From NCBI RefSeq assembly GCF_001653235.2, contig NC_035790.1, forward strand, positions 3,410,001 to 3,474,000: DNA of 64,000 nt. Reading direction: 5' to 3'. The notes under the pieces are model-generated. The model was not told where the DNA came from and did no database searches. It saw only the letters and a list, made by a program, of their open reading frames with translations. Source of the DNA: Pochonia chlamydosporia 170. Taxonomy: Eukaryota > Ascomycota > Sordariomycetes > Hypocreales > Clavicipitaceae. This document shows positions 46,987 through 60,141 of the stretch, one piece after another (position 1 is the stretch's first letter; every line of letters begins with the position of its first letter). The position numbers and the translations under genes are program-made.

Positions 46987-49900
46987 CTATGACTTGCTTG
47001 CAAGATAATTGGCGGCCTGATGAACTGTTAGCGCGTAGAATGACCATGAGATTCATACAAAATCATACCTTTTCCAAATTGTAGTCATACTTTTCTAGAG
47101 CCGCCACCGCATCTGAACGAGAATAGCCCATGCTGGTGAGGCTCTTCAAGATTGGATCATCGTGCTCTCCTTGCTCGGTAAGAGCACGACCCGGAGGTCC
47201 TGGACGCTCGCCTTGCTTATCCGCACTCCCTTCCCCAGCGCCGCCAGGAGGAGTGATGTTATTAGGCGAGTCCAGACCGGCAAAAATGGCGTCCCAGTCG
47301 TGAGAGTCAGCAGTCTTCTGCTGGGTAGTGCTACCGGCTGCAGAGCTGTGAGACACAAAGTCGAACGTACTTTCATTGCCAAACGCCGTTGACTCACTCT
47401 TGGCCTGGCTGGCTGGTGGGCTGCTGTCAAAAACGGGATTGAAATCATCCCGAGATATGTTGGCGAAATCATCGTCAGCAGACCCTTCCTTGGCGTCTTC
47501 TAGACCCTCGAAATCGTCGTCCAGGTCGTCAAACACGCCTTTTCCAGTCGTCTTTGGGGGAACCGGTCCGGGAGCGGCAGCCCCAAAAATGTCATCCGCA
47601 GTCAGCGTGGGCTGAGAAGTGCCGGTGACTGTGGCAGGTGATGACGGCTGCTCAGAGCTAAAAAATGAAGGCAAAAATCAGAACAAGTCCATAAAGGTGC
47701 AGAATGTGCTATTGATACACTTACCTCTTGCTGGCATCTTCGACAGGTTCCTTTGCGGGAACTTGCGGTGCAGCGCTTGGGGAGGTTTCCTCCGTCTTTT
47801 TGGTCTCGGCAGCTTGTGTCTCCTTTGCGTTGATACCCTTGTTTGCGGGCGACGCTGCAGTGAAGTCATCGTCGAACCCGCCTCGTTCGCTCTCTGATTC
47901 GGATTCGTCCTCGTCTCGCTCTAGCTCAGAAATGGGAGGAAACTCAGTGTTGAAGGCGTCGGTGGACTTATTAGCATCCGATTCACCAGTAGCCTTGCCC
48001 TTGCCGGATGCAGTGAACGCAGCAAATGCGTTGTCGAAATCTGCCTTGGCCTTGGCTTGATCAGTGCCACCAAAGGGGTCGGGCTTTGGGCCCGCCGCCG
48101 CGGCATCCTCACCTTTCGCCTTGGATGCAGCCTCATCAACCGATACGGCGGGAACACCCGCAGCAACGGGAGTTGCTCCGGGCGTCTCGCTCTTTTCACC
48201 TTCCTCGGCCGTGGATTCTCCGGTGCTACCGGCAGAGGGGCCGTCGGCTCGCGAAGCAGGTGGCGAGACCTGACGAGACGAAGAGAGGGACTCAGTAGTA
48301 TCCGGGAAGGGCAGGAAGCTGGAGCTGATTTGTCTCGATGCAGGCGGCGCAGGAGGCTCCATGTTTAGAGTACCCTGTCGGCTGGTGTTTGGACTTGATC
48401 GTCCGGTGTGAAAGGATGCTCCGCTGGCGGCAGATGTTCCAGTGTGTTGCTGCTGTTGGAAGGCAGGTGGAGGAGGTGTGCTTGTGTTGCTCCCAGCCCC
48501 AAAGGACGGCCCAAAAACATCGTCGAATGATTTGTCGGTGTAAGATCTTGCGGGAGGCGATGCAAATGCACCCATGATGTCGGTGCTTGCAGTCCGCTTG
48601 AAGAAAGGGTTATTACCACTGGCGGTCGACAACGCTGGACTAGCAATCTGAGCAGTGGCCGATGTTGGAGAGCTGCTATCGACCGCTCTAGCAGCTTCCT
48701 CATTTCCCTTGGTCAGTTCCTCAGCTTCATTCTTGAGCTTGTCTCGCTCTCCTTCTGTTGTCACCAACTGCTTCTTATTAATGGCAACTAGACCCTTCTG
48801 CTGGCGACTGTCCGACTTGAGCTTCTCAATTTGCGGCTTAAGCTTAGCAATTTCGCCATTGACAACACGGATTCGTTCCCTCAAACTTGCATTTTCCTGT
48901 TGATCTGCTTGCAGAGCTGTTCCGAGTTGCTGGTGCTGAGATTGAACGTCCCTCAATGTTCCCTCAAGAGTCATGCAATCAGACTGAAGTTTTTGTGTCT
49001 CGGCTCGAGATTTTCTCAGCTGCTCCTCCAGAGAGCGCGTGTCCTCGGCTTCCTTCTCATACAAGGCACGCAATTGTGCGAGCCGTTGCTCGAAGTTTTG
49101 CTTCTGGGAATTTGTCTGATTAAGCTCGCCTTGTGTCGTGGTTCGCTTGTTCTGCACATCCTGCATCTGCTTTGAGAGAGTCCCAATCTGGCTGGAGAGA
49201 TTGGCCAACTCTGTAGTCTCACCGGTGATGTTCTTGCTGGCTTCTGGGTCATTGTCTTCCAGAAGATCTTCCGTCTGTTTGGGCATGTCTCCTTGCGATG
49301 GCCCGGCAAGGCCCCTGCCAAAGCTTGAAGAAGGTACAAAAGGCTTGAATGTGGTACCAGTATTGGTAGAACGAACAGGGGAGGACGGCGGCAGAATCGC
49401 GGAACCACCGGCGAATGGATCGTTGGAATTCGAGCCCCCTGTGGACATTGTGGTTTGCGTTGGCGCCGGAGCAGGGCTAGGGGTTGATTCAAGACCAAAC
49501 AAGTCATCCAGTGCAGATTTGGGCTGCGGAGGCGCCACCCGTGCCACGGGAGCCGGGAAAGGGGGAGGTTGTCGCTGATTGCGTACGCTCGGGGGAATCA
49601 AGTTAGCAGGCAGCGCACTGGGGAGCGAACCGCCAGTCCCGCTCCGCTGCTGTCGGATGAGGTACATGGCAACGGCAAAGCCTTCTCGGGTCAGCTGGCC
49701 CTGACTGTTGAAGTCGGCAAGATCCCAGATTTGAGCCAAAGCCTCTTCAGAGAGGTTGGACTGGCTAAAGAACGGAACCGCCTCCTCACCAGTGATGTAA
49801 CCCTTGTTTGTTTTATCAATAGTAGCGTAAATTTGGTCAAACTTGGCCTTGTCTGAGGCGGATACCGCCCAGTCACCTCCCGCTTGAGGTCCAACTGGCG

Positions 49901-50852
49901 GTCGTCCAAGAGGACTGCCAGTTCGCATCTGAGCGGAACCACTCAATTGTCTAGGTATCGGTCCCATGCCGGTATTGCTGGGGGACTGACGAGGAGCAGC
50001 GCCGCGGCTGGTGGCAACTTCGTACAGGGCGGGTGGAAGCACAGTGGGCAGTGATCGCAGAGTGCCAGTCTTCATAGATGTGAGCAGATGCATGGCAATG
50101 ACAAATTCGGGCAGCACAAGGGACCCTCGCTGCTCGGTATCTGCCAGGGCCCAAATTCTTCCTAGTATCTCGTTGGGCAAACCAGACTTGTCGAAGATGT
50201 TTCTGGCCTGTTCACCAGGCAGTTTGCCAGCTTGCAAAGGCTGTCGCTCAAAAAGTCCAGTGTATTGTGCCACCTTGTCGGGTGTTAGAGGCGGAATTCG
50301 TACAGGTCCACCGCTGCTTTGCGCCTGCAAGGGTGCTGGGCTCGAGGAGGTGGGAGAACCCAAGGAGGGCGGCGGCCACAAGCCATCGAATCGAGGGATC
50401 GGTCCCTGTTGAAGAGCTATTTCGGCGGTTGGCTCTCGTCCGGCTTGAGCATGTCCGATCAAACGAAGAACGATGCCAAAGCCTGCTGGCGTAAGGAACC
50501 CGCGGTTCTCATTGTCTGCAATTTGCCATATCTGAGAAAGACAGCTGTTAGTCGGATGCGACGGATAGGCGAGGGAAGTAGGCAACCAACTTCTCCCAAA
50601 ACACGAGAATCGAGCCTCGTCTTCTCAAAAAACTTGACGGCCACTTCACCAGTAACGACACCAACACTTTCAGTGTCTGCTTGGCGGAAGAGTTGACCAT
50701 AAACCCTCTTCTCCTCGGGGGAGAGGTTGAGGTTCGGTGGCGCAGCTGCCGGCATAAACGTTAACGTGAGTCGTTGGGACAGAGACTAGGGCATCAGATG
50801 CACACGGCAGCTGTGCAAACATACCAGAATCAGCGCCGGCGTCAGCAGACAT
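46987..50852 (-). CDS. EDE1: EH-domain and UBA-domain endocytic scaffold, Ede1-like
   Basis: Early-arriving scaffold of clathrin-mediated endocytosis, related to yeast Ede1 and animal Eps15. Five exons on the minus strand: 50852-50825, 50745-50591, 50531-47725, 47657-47069 and 47016-46987; phases agree and give 1202 aa. Three EH domains (about 12-100, 144-218 and 286-358) bind NPF motifs; the third has an EF-hand-like loop (DKTNKGYITGEE). A proline-rich stretch and a coiled coil (about 495-670) follow, then long Ser/Pro/Ala-rich disorder. A C-terminal UBA domain (about 1158-1202, MGYSRSDAVAALEKYDYNLE) binds ubiquitin. The last exon is only 30 nt and completes the UBA helix (AANYLASKS); the 28-nt first exon encodes the start. 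Confidence 0.93.
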
Positions 50853-52503
50853 TGTGATGCATAGAAGATGCTCAGGAGAGCTTCGAGTCGGAGATGGGGT
50901 TGGAGGTGGAGGAGGAGAAGTTGGAGGAGCTGTTGGGTGTCGTCGTCACCGAGTTGGGGAGATTGGTCACAGTACAACTGGCAACCTCTCAGCGCTCCTG
51001 ACTTGTCGAGGTCGAGGGCGATAACGGCAAATAACAAGCGCCAAACAAGGTTGAACGGCCGTTGCGTCGAAGCGCTACGATGGGTTTAAAGGCAAACTTG
51101 GAGTTGGACCAGACCAGACCAACACTGGCAATTGGGTTGGCATTGGGAGTTTGTGATCAGCCTGGCCTAGGTTTGGGGGGCTGGAGGTCGGCGGAGAGCT
51201 GTGATTCGGTGGCTGTCATGAAGACGAGCGGTTGGGGGAAGCGTGGCGTCGACCAAGAAGTGTGGCTGGTGTCCAAGCTCAGGAACGTGGCTGTTCTCTT
51301 TGCATCTGGGGTCATGTCACTCCGTGTAGCCAACTTTTGTGACTTGATGCGCCTCATGAGACATCTTCGTGCGTGAAGACTATGTCGAGTAGGAATATAA
51401 TTCAAAGACCAGTAATCCGTAATTACAGCGGCCAAGCGAATTTCGTCTACGCGCTTGCTAGCTCTCATATTGGTACTTTGATGTCGTCATACCGGCATGG
51501 AGTGTCTCATCCTTGGGGGCTGTTACACTCGATGTGTTTAGAATTCTTGATCGATGCTATAGAGTGCGTTTGGATTACACACTTTGCATAGACCGGAAAA
51601 GGGACGATGAGTCCAATATAACCAGCATGTATAATCCTAACTTGCTCCCGTTTTCCCGCACAATGCACCATAAATGTGGTAGGCCCGTTTGCCGCGGAAC
51701 ACTCGGCAAGGCCCGACTCGGTCTGATGGGTTCGCAGGCCAAACGATTTGCAAGATGCAAATTATAGCCGATGCCGAATTATGCCGAGTATTTGAATATC
51801 TGCAAGTCTGTCAAACATCCAAGCCAATCTTGCATGAACGGAAAGTTGATATTCTCCGTGCTCAAGTCAACCGCGAGGAATTTGTCTTCGTCAGTCAAAA
51901 GAAGACGAAGGTCCGCGACGTCGGTGGGGCCGAAGCTCGGCAAGCTCGATCAGACTCGGCCATTCATTGGCTGGACCTCTCCATGTTCATCCATGTCCAT
52001 GTCGCAATTGCGAATGATTTGGCATCGTCCAGCCGCAACATCATTTGAAATCATCAACCCTCCATGCATGAAGTATTCCATCTAGCCCAAAAAGACCAGA
52101 CCCAATACATCCCCACGCCGCCGTCGCCATTGCACCCTCTTCAGCCCTTTGCTCAATCGCCATACGCCCATTTCGATCACCAAGACTGCACCGCATTGCT
52201 CACTACAGATTACTCAGCGCTTCCTTCCTTCGCGAAACTCTCTCTTTCCCTCCAATCCCCCAATCCGGCGCTAGATCGGACTCTCCGGCCAAGCTCGCAG
52301 ATTTCATGCTACTTGGGTACACAGTTCAACTCAAATAGCTGCACGACGGGTAAAAAGACGTCATTGCCGTCTAATCCCCCACCATCCCTAGAAATTCAAA
52401 TCTACTCCAATCGGTTCGTGCATCCATTGACATAAAAGGGAGGCGTCCTCGTTCTGACTTTCTGACTTTGGTTCCAGAATCACGCACCCGACCCTTGTTG
52501 TCC
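50853..52503. other. Divergent promoter EDE1 / GLR1
   Basis: About 1.65 kb. Frames at 51062-51591 and 51689-52085 have no domain features. CT-rich stretches precede the GLR1 start, and a TAAAAGG TATA-like element is near 52433. Nothing else recognised. Confidence 0.5.
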
Positions 52504-54091
52504 ATGCAACCACTCGCCCTCTTGTCCCGCACCTCAAGAGCTGCCCCGCATCGTATAGCTTCTTTGTCCCGCCATCTTTCAACAACTGCTGCAACAATGG
52601 CTCCCATTACGAAAGAAACCGATTATCTTGTTCTTGGTGGAGGTAGTGGTGGTCTTGGCTCGGCTCGTTTTGCCAGCGCCAAGTTTGGCGCAAAGGCCAT
52701 GGTCGTTGAAGCCGCACGCCTCGGAGGTACTTGTGTGAATGTTGGGTAAGTTGGTGCTCCTGATGTACCCGTCAACATCCATTTTTGACTTTTGAAGTGA
52801 TTTCTGACTTTCTTCTTTGATGATTCAAAGATGTGTTCCCAAAAAGGTTACCTACAACGCTGCTGCCATCGCCGAGACTCTGCACGAAGCAAAGTCATAT
52901 GGTTTCTCTGTCCAGGAAACCGCTCCGTTCGACTGGACCACCTTCAAGACGAAACGTGATGCCTACATCAAGCGCCTGAATGGAATTTATGAGCGAAACC
53001 TCGTGAATGACAAGGTCGAATACTTGCACGGCTGGGGTCGTCTGCTGTCTAAGAACCAAGTTGAGGTCACACTAGATGACGGGAGCAAGGTTCTTGTCAA
53101 CGCCAAAAAGATCTTGGTCGCTGTCGGTGGGCGCCCTAGCTCCCCTCCTCAGATTCCCGGTGCCGAACTGGGTATTAATAGCGATGGATTCTTTGACATC
53201 GACAAGCAGCCGAAGAAGGTGGCCATCATTGGCGCCGGTTACATTGCCGTTGAGTTTGCCGGCATGTTCAACGCCCTTGGTACCGAAACCCATCTCTTCA
53301 TCCGCGGCAAGACGTTCTTGCGACACTTTGACCCTATGATTCAAGAGAGCGTCACCAATGAATATGAGAGACTGGGAGTTAATCTGCACAAGGAGTCACA
53401 AGCCACCAAGATCGAAAAGGGTGCGGATGGCAAGCTCAAAGTGACCTACAAGGACGGTCAAGGCAATGAGAGCTCTGTTTCAGGTGTCGACCATCTCATC
53501 TGGGCCGTTGGACGAACTCCCATGACCAAGGATATCGGCCTGGAGGAGGCCGGCGTCAAGCTGACCAAGAATGGCCACGTTCAGGTCGACGAGTACCAAA
53601 ACAGCACCGTCGACAACATCTATGCCCTGGGTGATGTCAGTGGAGAAGTTGAGCTGACGCCCGTCGCCATTGCGGCTGGCCGCAGACTGGCCCAGCGATT
53701 GTTTGGGCCCGCCGAATTTTCGACTCGGAAGCTGGATTACAGCAATATCCCGTCTGTTGTGTTTGCACACCCCGAAGTAGGCAGCATTGGTCTCTCTGAG
53801 CCCCAGGCTATTGAGAAATACGGCAAGGACAACATCAAGGTCTACAAGACCAACTTCACTGCCATGTACTACGCCATGATGGACCCTGAAGAGAAGGGCC
53901 CGACCAACTACAAACTGATTGTCACTGGTCCTGATGAAAAGGTTGTTGGCCTGCATATCATGGGCCAGGGCAGTGCTGAAATGTTGCAAGGATTCGGAGT
54001 TGCCATCAAGATGGGTGCCACAAAGGCAGACTTTGATAGCTGTGTTGCCATTCACCCAACCAGTGCCGAGGAATTGGTAACTCTGAAATAA
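52504..54091 (+). CDS. GLR1: Glutathione reductase
   Basis: NADPH-dependent flavoenzyme that regenerates reduced glutathione. Two exons, 52504-52745 and 52831-54091, give 500 aa. Residues 1-31 are basic and Ser/Arg-rich, like a mitochondrial presequence; a second ATG, Met32 ([10 protein letters not shown]), would start the cytosolic form, as known for yeast Glr1. FAD-binding GGGSGG is at 45-50, and the redox disulfide is Cys77/Cys82 (GGTCVNVGC). [15 protein letters not shown] is the NADPH-binding fold, and the C-terminal AIHPTSAEE supplies the catalytic His of the partner subunit. The intron falls within the active-site motif, between the two cysteines. Confidence 0.95.
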
Positions 54092-54747
54092 AATACGCAT
54101 AAATTGTTTAAATAGAATCTACAAAGAAAAGGAGCGATATAGTTTCAATGCAAATTTCTTCATTCTGAACGACTTCAACCGGCCTTGTGACAATGTACAC
54201 TTGGCGACCGCAAAGGAATCCGCTATTAAGAGAGTATGTACCATATCGTTTCGTCGCCGATGCCATTATCAACAATTGGTTTCAGGTACAAGTTGCGATC
54301 AACAGCCTCACCAGTAAGTATATTTACCCAACGCAAAAAATACACCACCTCAGCCAACCAATCCAACGATATCCAGCCACCCCCAAAATTCCGGTCTCTC
54401 TCTCTCTCCGAAAACCACCATTTTACCCGCCGATCTCACAGGCATATCATGAGAGCCTAATCAATCAGCCCCCGAGTTTGCGTTCCTCGCCTACACGGCC
54501 CAATGGCAGTGATGTCGCCAAGACGGCAATGCCCTGGCGCCCCTGACAGCTGAATAGTATTTGCATAGAAGGCTGAGAAAACAGAACAGGGAGTTAACCG
54601 CGCACGAAATGGAGATTGCGAAGTATGCAGAGGTCGCATTGAATAGACCTACTTTCAGACGCAAGTGTCGTGATTGACGAATATGCCTTGGTCCTAATGT
54701 GAGACGATTCGACCAACCTGTGTGTGCCGCTAGATGCAACTATTCAA

Positions 54748-54756
54748 TATAAATAG
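54748..54756 (+). promoter_or_regulatory. TATA box of the GRF zinc-finger gene
   Basis: TATAAATAG, 99 nt before the ATG at 54855. Confidence 0.5.
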
Positions 54757-54782
54757 AGAATTTGCCCTTCAAACCCTCTTTC

Positions 54783-54838
54783 CATTCATTTATTCATTCA
54801 TTCATTTATTCATTCATTCATTCATTCATTCATTCATC
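54783..54838. repeat. (ATTC)n microsatellite in the 5' leader
   Basis: About 13 tandem units of CATT/ATTC, with occasional TTTA, ending 16 nt before the start codon, so it should be transcribed into the 5' UTR of the GRF gene. Confidence 0.9.
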
Positions 54839-54854
54839 ATACTCAATCGACAAC

Positions 54855-55431
54855 ATGGCCCGATACACAGACAAGCAATGGTACTGCCACTGCGGTGAAC
54901 CAGCAAAATGGTACGACTCCAAGAAGGAAGGCTCCTACGGAGACAGGTGTATGTCATCCTCCCTACACATCTCACATCATCTCACGATAAACAGTCATCC
55001 GGTGTCCTCGCCCCCGCAACGTGCAATGCAAGTTCTTCCTCTGGGAGCGAAACGAGCCTTCGGAGCGGCAGCGCTATGAACGTGGCTCGACCGTCCCACA
55101 GACACCACAGTCTGTGAGGCGGACTGAGCTGCCCACGCCGCAGACCGGTAGCTCCAAGCTGGAGAGCCGGCTTGCTGCCATCTCGTTCGATCGGGAGACG
55201 TCTCCTACGCCGAGGAAGGGACGGGGTCGTCAGGTGGACAGTGAGGAGGAGGTGGATTTGTATGGGGAGGTGGTGGACCTGTTGAAGTCGGAGGGGGTGG
55301 TGCTCAAGGAGAGCGTGAAGATACAGCTGGAGGAGCTTGTGAATTTGCGTGTTGCGGATTATGAGACCAAGGTTAAGATGTCGCAGAGGGCGGTGAAGAG
55401 GTTGCAGAGACAGCTTTTGGAGTTGGAGTAG
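54855..55431 (+). CDS. Small GRF-type zinc-finger protein
   Basis: Two exons, 54855-54948 and 54995-55431, give 176 aa. The N-terminus fits the zf-GRF pattern: WYCHCGEPAKW, then RFIRCPRPRNVQCKFFLW, with four cysteines, the R-x-F-x-x-C box and C-x-F-F-x-W. GRF fingers bind nucleic acid, mostly single-stranded DNA, in DNA-repair proteins. Here it is the only domain; the rest is disordered (Thr-Pro rich) and a C-terminal helix of about 75 residues with coiled-coil character. The donor GTATGT at 54949 is chosen because it alone restores the GRF frame. Function unknown. Confidence 0.82.
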
Positions 55432-55841
55432 CGTGGTTTTCGCGGTGAGGGTGTATTGGAGTAAGCTTGGGGGAGTTGGACGTGCGTTGACGTTTGTAGT
55501 TTGATGTTGTTTGCTGTTTGTTTGTCTTTTAGCTTGCTATCAATGGTTATATGATAGGCGTGCCAGGCCCGAACCAGACAGTGATGTTTGCATTGCCTCT
55601 GCGGAGGATGTCTCAGCTACATGCCTGTCTGTGAGCTATGAACTCTGTCTATTTAGAACGTTGAAGCCGTTGGTGCTGATGAGATGAAAGTTGGTAGATG
55701 GTGTGGTAGCGGCGTTACATCAACGAACTTGATTGTATGAACAAAAGTTGACCCAAATGAGGATTAGTTTGGTCCGTTCAAGTACACGAGCATCAGTAAG
55801 CCAAGTTGACTGTCTAATCTTTTTCTTCTGTCGCATAACTT
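55432..55841. other. Short convergent intergenic region
   Basis: 3' ends of the GRF gene and the P450. No feature seen. Confidence 0.5.
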
Positions 55842-57664
55842 TCATATCGTGCTATATTCCGCCAACGTTTTGCTCCTGCACATCAGACTTTCGCTCCACC
55901 GCCCGCCCCAGGCCTCAAGATAGAAAACCTGACCCTCTACCGAACAGGCTCCAGTGTTGCAAAAGAAGTCCTTCTTATCCCAAAGGACGTACGACTTCTG
56001 CTCCTCTCTCCACTTCTCATGTCTAGCGTAGACACGAATGTTAAAGTTCCAGATAATCTTTGCCAGCACAAGTCTCGACTCAACGTGTGCCAAGCTATGC
56101 CTTCAGTCAGCTGAGTTCTTTAAATGAGCACGGCGTACAACTTACTTTCTGGCTATACAATCTCTGTTACCGAATCCAAAGGGCTGAAAGACTTCAAGAT
56201 TATCGCCTTCGAATGGATGTTCTTTGAGCCAACGTTCAGGGCGATACTCATGAGGCTTGGCAAAGCGCTCGGCTGAGTGGTATGCTGCCCATTGAGCAAC
56301 AGCCACGATTGTCTAAGTCAATGTCAGTATGCTTCATATTTTGATGTTAGGATGGATGAAGGCTTTATACATTTTCAGGCACAAAGTGGCCGGCGATTGT
56401 AGCTCCGCCTTTGGAGACAACTCTCGGTCCGCCAATTGCAGCGGGCGGGAACAATCTCATTGCTTCGTTGATGCAGGCTCGCAGGTAGGTCAGCTTGTTG
56501 ACGGATGAGGCGGTGAGTTCATCTTCATTGGTGAACGTTGACCGTACTTCTTCGGCTACTTTTTGTTGTATTTCAGGGTGCTCGGCGAGGATAGAGGCAA
56601 TGCTGACCAAGAGAGTTGCATTGGTCTCAGAACCGGCGATGATGATCAGGGCCATGTTGCTGTGAAGTCTTTCGAAGCTCCATGAACCATATTAGCCACT
56701 TTGCTCTGAAAGGTAACAAAGAAGATACACTGGGTGATTTTTCCTTACCAAAGCGGGCTACTTCAAGCTAGTAAGCGCATCAAGTAGCCCAGTCGTATCT
56801 CTAGTCATGTCCGGATCCTCCAAGCTGCGTTTGAGCATCTCCATTGTCAAATTCTCATGCATCATCTTAGCCCTCAAAAAGGTGCTATTCGTAATGAGGT
56901 GGACTAGCTTATCCAGTCCCATGTACATCAAGAACTGGATCCATCGATACTCTTTCAGGTTTTTGGTCAGGGCTCCGACCCAAGGGTGGTACCTGGAGGT
57001 GCGAAGACATCCAAAGTCAGAGCCAAAACCAAGATGACCAATGACGTCAAACGTAAAGTATGTAAACCAGTCACGTAGGTTTAAGCTCGTCGTCCCGTTT
57101 TTGAACTCCTCTCTCAGTCTGTAGATTAGCAGATCGGTGTATTTCCTCAGGACGGGCTCTCGAGCTTCTAGCCTCTTGGTGGCAAAGCAAGGGGCCAGAT
57201 GCTGCCGAAGATATACATGCTCGTCGTAACCCGCGTTGAGGATATTGTCCTCCATCTTGGGTCCCATGAAGCCATAGAACTTGTCGTACTTGTGGAATTC
57301 GGGTGCTGTGCTTTTTTCACATTTTATCTGTGAGTAGATGTCTTTCCAGGCTTCGAGATGGATGAATGAGAGCTCGTTGGGCGCGATTCGCACCACTGGA
57401 CCGTAAATTTTATGGAGGTCTTCGAGCCAGTGCGGAAGTCTGCCGCTCATGAACCGAGAGATTCGGTAATATTCTATGGCCTTGCATAGGAGTGGACCTG
57501 GGTACTCGCGGAGGGGATGAAGGAAGATGTTGTAGATGATTTTGCTGATAGAATAGACGCAAATCTGGTCGAAATTTAGTGACGACCTAAGGAACGGGTT
57601 GAAAAATTCTTACTGCAATGAGTAAAATAGGCAGCAAGATGCTACCGCTTGAGATTAGTTGCAT
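55842..57664 (-). CDS. Cytochrome P450 monooxygenase
   Basis: Microsomal haem monooxygenase; from its position, a candidate modifier of the terpene made next door. Five exons: 57664-57614, 57564-56762, 56677-56371, 56312-56146 and 56094-55842, in phase, 526 aa. The N-terminal hydrophobic anchor (LLPILLIAICVYSISKIIY) precedes the proline hinge HPLREYPGP. The I-helix is AGSETNAT, the ExxR is EAMR in INEAMRLFPP, YRPERW is the PERF block, and the haem loop is FGFGNRDC439IARNLA, with alanine instead of the usual glycine two residues after cysteine. The C-terminal 30 residues after LWDKKD extend past typical relatives and may reflect a missed intron. It is divergent from the terpene cyclase. Confidence 0.93.
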
Positions 57665-58753
57665 CCTGCTTGCACGAGAGGGATTGTGTAGGGATATTGG
57701 TGTACTTGATGCTGTTGGGTGATATGGAGATGAAACCTTGCAAGAGGATGAAAGCCTGAATATTCTATAAATGAGATAACCTCCTTCACTGAGCCTCTTT
57801 CATCCATCACAACAGCAAGCGCCGAACCCATTCACAGATCCATATCCGTCCGGATTTGGCTTGATCCCACACAGGCCTCGTTGCCAACTGTGGTCTGTGT
57901 CGTCCAATGTTTCGGGAAGAAGTATTACGGCGCCGCATAAGCGCATTTGCCGTCGAATTGGAACGACAATATCATGCTTCCGTATAAGATTGTGTGCTCG
58001 ATCTCGTCAATTCAATCGGCAGGTGTTTCAGTCGAGTCCCCAATATCGCTGTCCGGTTTAGCCACACTCCACGTTGTTCTTTCGTTGTATTAATTAGATA
58101 GTGAACATTAACACCATCGTATCTTGCTGGTTGCCGCTGCAAGTATGAAGAGTTTGAACCCCGGACCGCATTCGAGACCATCAGTCGCCGTACGTGTTCA
58201 GCCTCCCCCGGACCAACAATGGTGATCGTGTCTTGGCCCGCGCCAACAATACTATTGTACAAGCATCAATGTTTTTATCTTGATTTAAGTCAATTTCAGG
58301 CATGGAGATAATCTAATCAGGCCGATCTGAAAAGTTCCACAGGTCCGTGGCGATTGTATCCGTGGGGTGTTCAGTGCTGTTCTGAACAGGGGGCGCGGTC
58401 TGGGCAAGGTCGCCTGTGAAGATGCCTGCATACCAGATCACTATGGCTCCGATGCGGGTAATACTTGGTTCACAGTTTTGGATTAAGAAATATAAGACTC
58501 TCTTTTGCTTTCGCTGTACAGTAGAATCAGCTACTTTTTGAATGTTGACTGGAGCATTACAGTTACGTCCAGTTGGTTGCTATACATGAGCACCTTAACC
58601 GTGGTACTCTGATCGTATACGATATTTAAATAACTCCTTTCTACTTGCACTTTGATACTTCCACATAGTATCATCGTGTGGTTGTGTCGATTTCAGCAAC
58701 CTTCAGTCGTAACTCGTATCACCGAGCATACACCTCATCAGATCATCTTCAAC
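57665..58753. promoter_or_regulatory. Shared divergent promoter of P450 and terpene cyclase
   Basis: 1.09 kb between the two start codons with no gene of its own. A TATA-like TTTATAG (57772-57761, minus strand) lies about 100 nt before the P450 start, and ATATTTAAATA near 58621 lies about 130 nt before the cyclase start. Co-regulation is inferred from the arrangement; no specific operator was identified. Confidence 0.55.
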
Positions 58754-60141
58754 ATGGACAGCTTAGCTAAGGAACTTGCTGGACAAAAGCTGCGTGTGCC
58801 AGACCTCCGTTCAAAGTTCAAGTCATGGCCACAGGGCGTCAATGCTCGCTTGGGAGACCTCAGGGTTGAAGTGGACAGGATGATTCAAGGGTGAGTACAG
58901 AGCACATGGTAACTGTAGGATTACTAAAATATGACAGCGTTACCGATGATTTGGAGATGCTAGACAATGCGGAAAGAAGCGACATGGGGCATTTGGCTGC
59001 CTTGTAAGACCCTTTTCGTTCAGAACTCTCGCCATGTATCTCGCTAATGCTTTCAGCAGGTGGTATCCCAACGCAGAGTGGACAAAGCTAAACGTAGCAG
59101 CCGCGTACCTCGCTTGGGTGTTTATCTGGGACGACGAAATCGACCTTGGTGTGACAGCCACAGCCAAGGACCAGAACCTCGGACGGGAATACTGCGAGAA
59201 ATCACTCAAGTACATCAAGGGAAATATGGGCTTAGGCAACAGCTTGCCCAGGAGCCACCCCTATCGGTACATGCAGATATTCGAAAAGTTTGGCGATGGA
59301 CTGCGCACAACGGATAAAGGTTAGTAACCACCCTGCGTACCCTGCACGGCATCGACTAACCTCGACTGCATAGCCGAACGTCTGCGAACCTACAAGGGTC
59401 TGAAAAGCTACATAACCCAAGTTGGGGTAGAGCACGACCGGCAGCTAGCCAAGGTACTACCAACCCCGAAGGAGTACCATGCCATGAGGATGGGAACGGC
59501 TGGTGTAGCTCCTGTCGCTGGATGTGCCGAGTAAGTTCTCGTAGTGGGATTTTAGTATCCAATACTAAGTTCTGTAGGTATATGAACGGCGTCAGGCTGC
59601 CCGACTGGGTACGAAACTCGGCGGAGCTCAAGATCCTCGGCCGGGAGTCAACGTTGTTGTGTTTAATTATTAACGATTTGTACTCTGCTCCCAAGGAAAT
59701 CGTAGGCACACTGGCCGTGATCTATGTCCTAACGCAGTTCGCTAACATTTTTTGATGCAGAAATGCAACACGTTCCAGAATTATGTGGTTGTTCTTCTGA
59801 ATGAGAGCAAGACTAGAAGCCTTGATGGGGCTGTCAACCGGCTCCTGGAGATGCTGGACGACTCGATGAAGTCGTTTGAGAAGGCTGCCGAAGGACTGAA
59901 GCGAAAAGCACAACATGATGAGGTGCTGCTCAAGGATTTGACGGCAGTTATTGACAGTCATTGCCACTTTGTTACGGGCCTCATTGAATGGACTCTCACT
60001 TCTTCGAGGTACAAGATGGATCGGTACCTCCAGCGCGATGGATCTGTCATCATTCCCTTGGGGACTGAACAGGCTGGACTTGGTTTGCAGTATGTTTGGG
60101 GGCTGGTGCGGCCGTTTTTGTCAAAGATTTATTTCAGGTAA
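58754..60141 (+). CDS. Class I terpene cyclase (sesquiterpene-synthase-like)
   Basis: Predicted Mg2+-dependent cyclase of farnesyl diphosphate or a related prenyl diphosphate. Six exons: 58754-58890, 58939-59004, 59060-59319, 59374-59530, 59578-59701 and 59761-60141, giving 374 aa in phase. The aspartate-rich motif is D92-DEID96 in WVFIWDDEID, and the NSE triad is N239-D-L-Y-S243-A-P-K-E247. The C-terminal R331-Y332 pair (SSRYKM) binds diphosphate. All metal ligands are intact, so it should be active. The product cannot be predicted. The acceptor of exon 3 is a tandem CAGCAG, which would give AALWYPNA or AAFRWYPNA. The P450 on the other side of the shared promoter is the likely partner. Confidence 0.93.

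Larger units (their letters stand above)
54092..54854. other. Intergenic region GLR1 / GRF zinc-finger gene
   Basis: Contains a TATA box (54748-54756) and an ATTC microsatellite (54783-54838). Frames at 54187-54546 are probably chance. Confidence 0.5.
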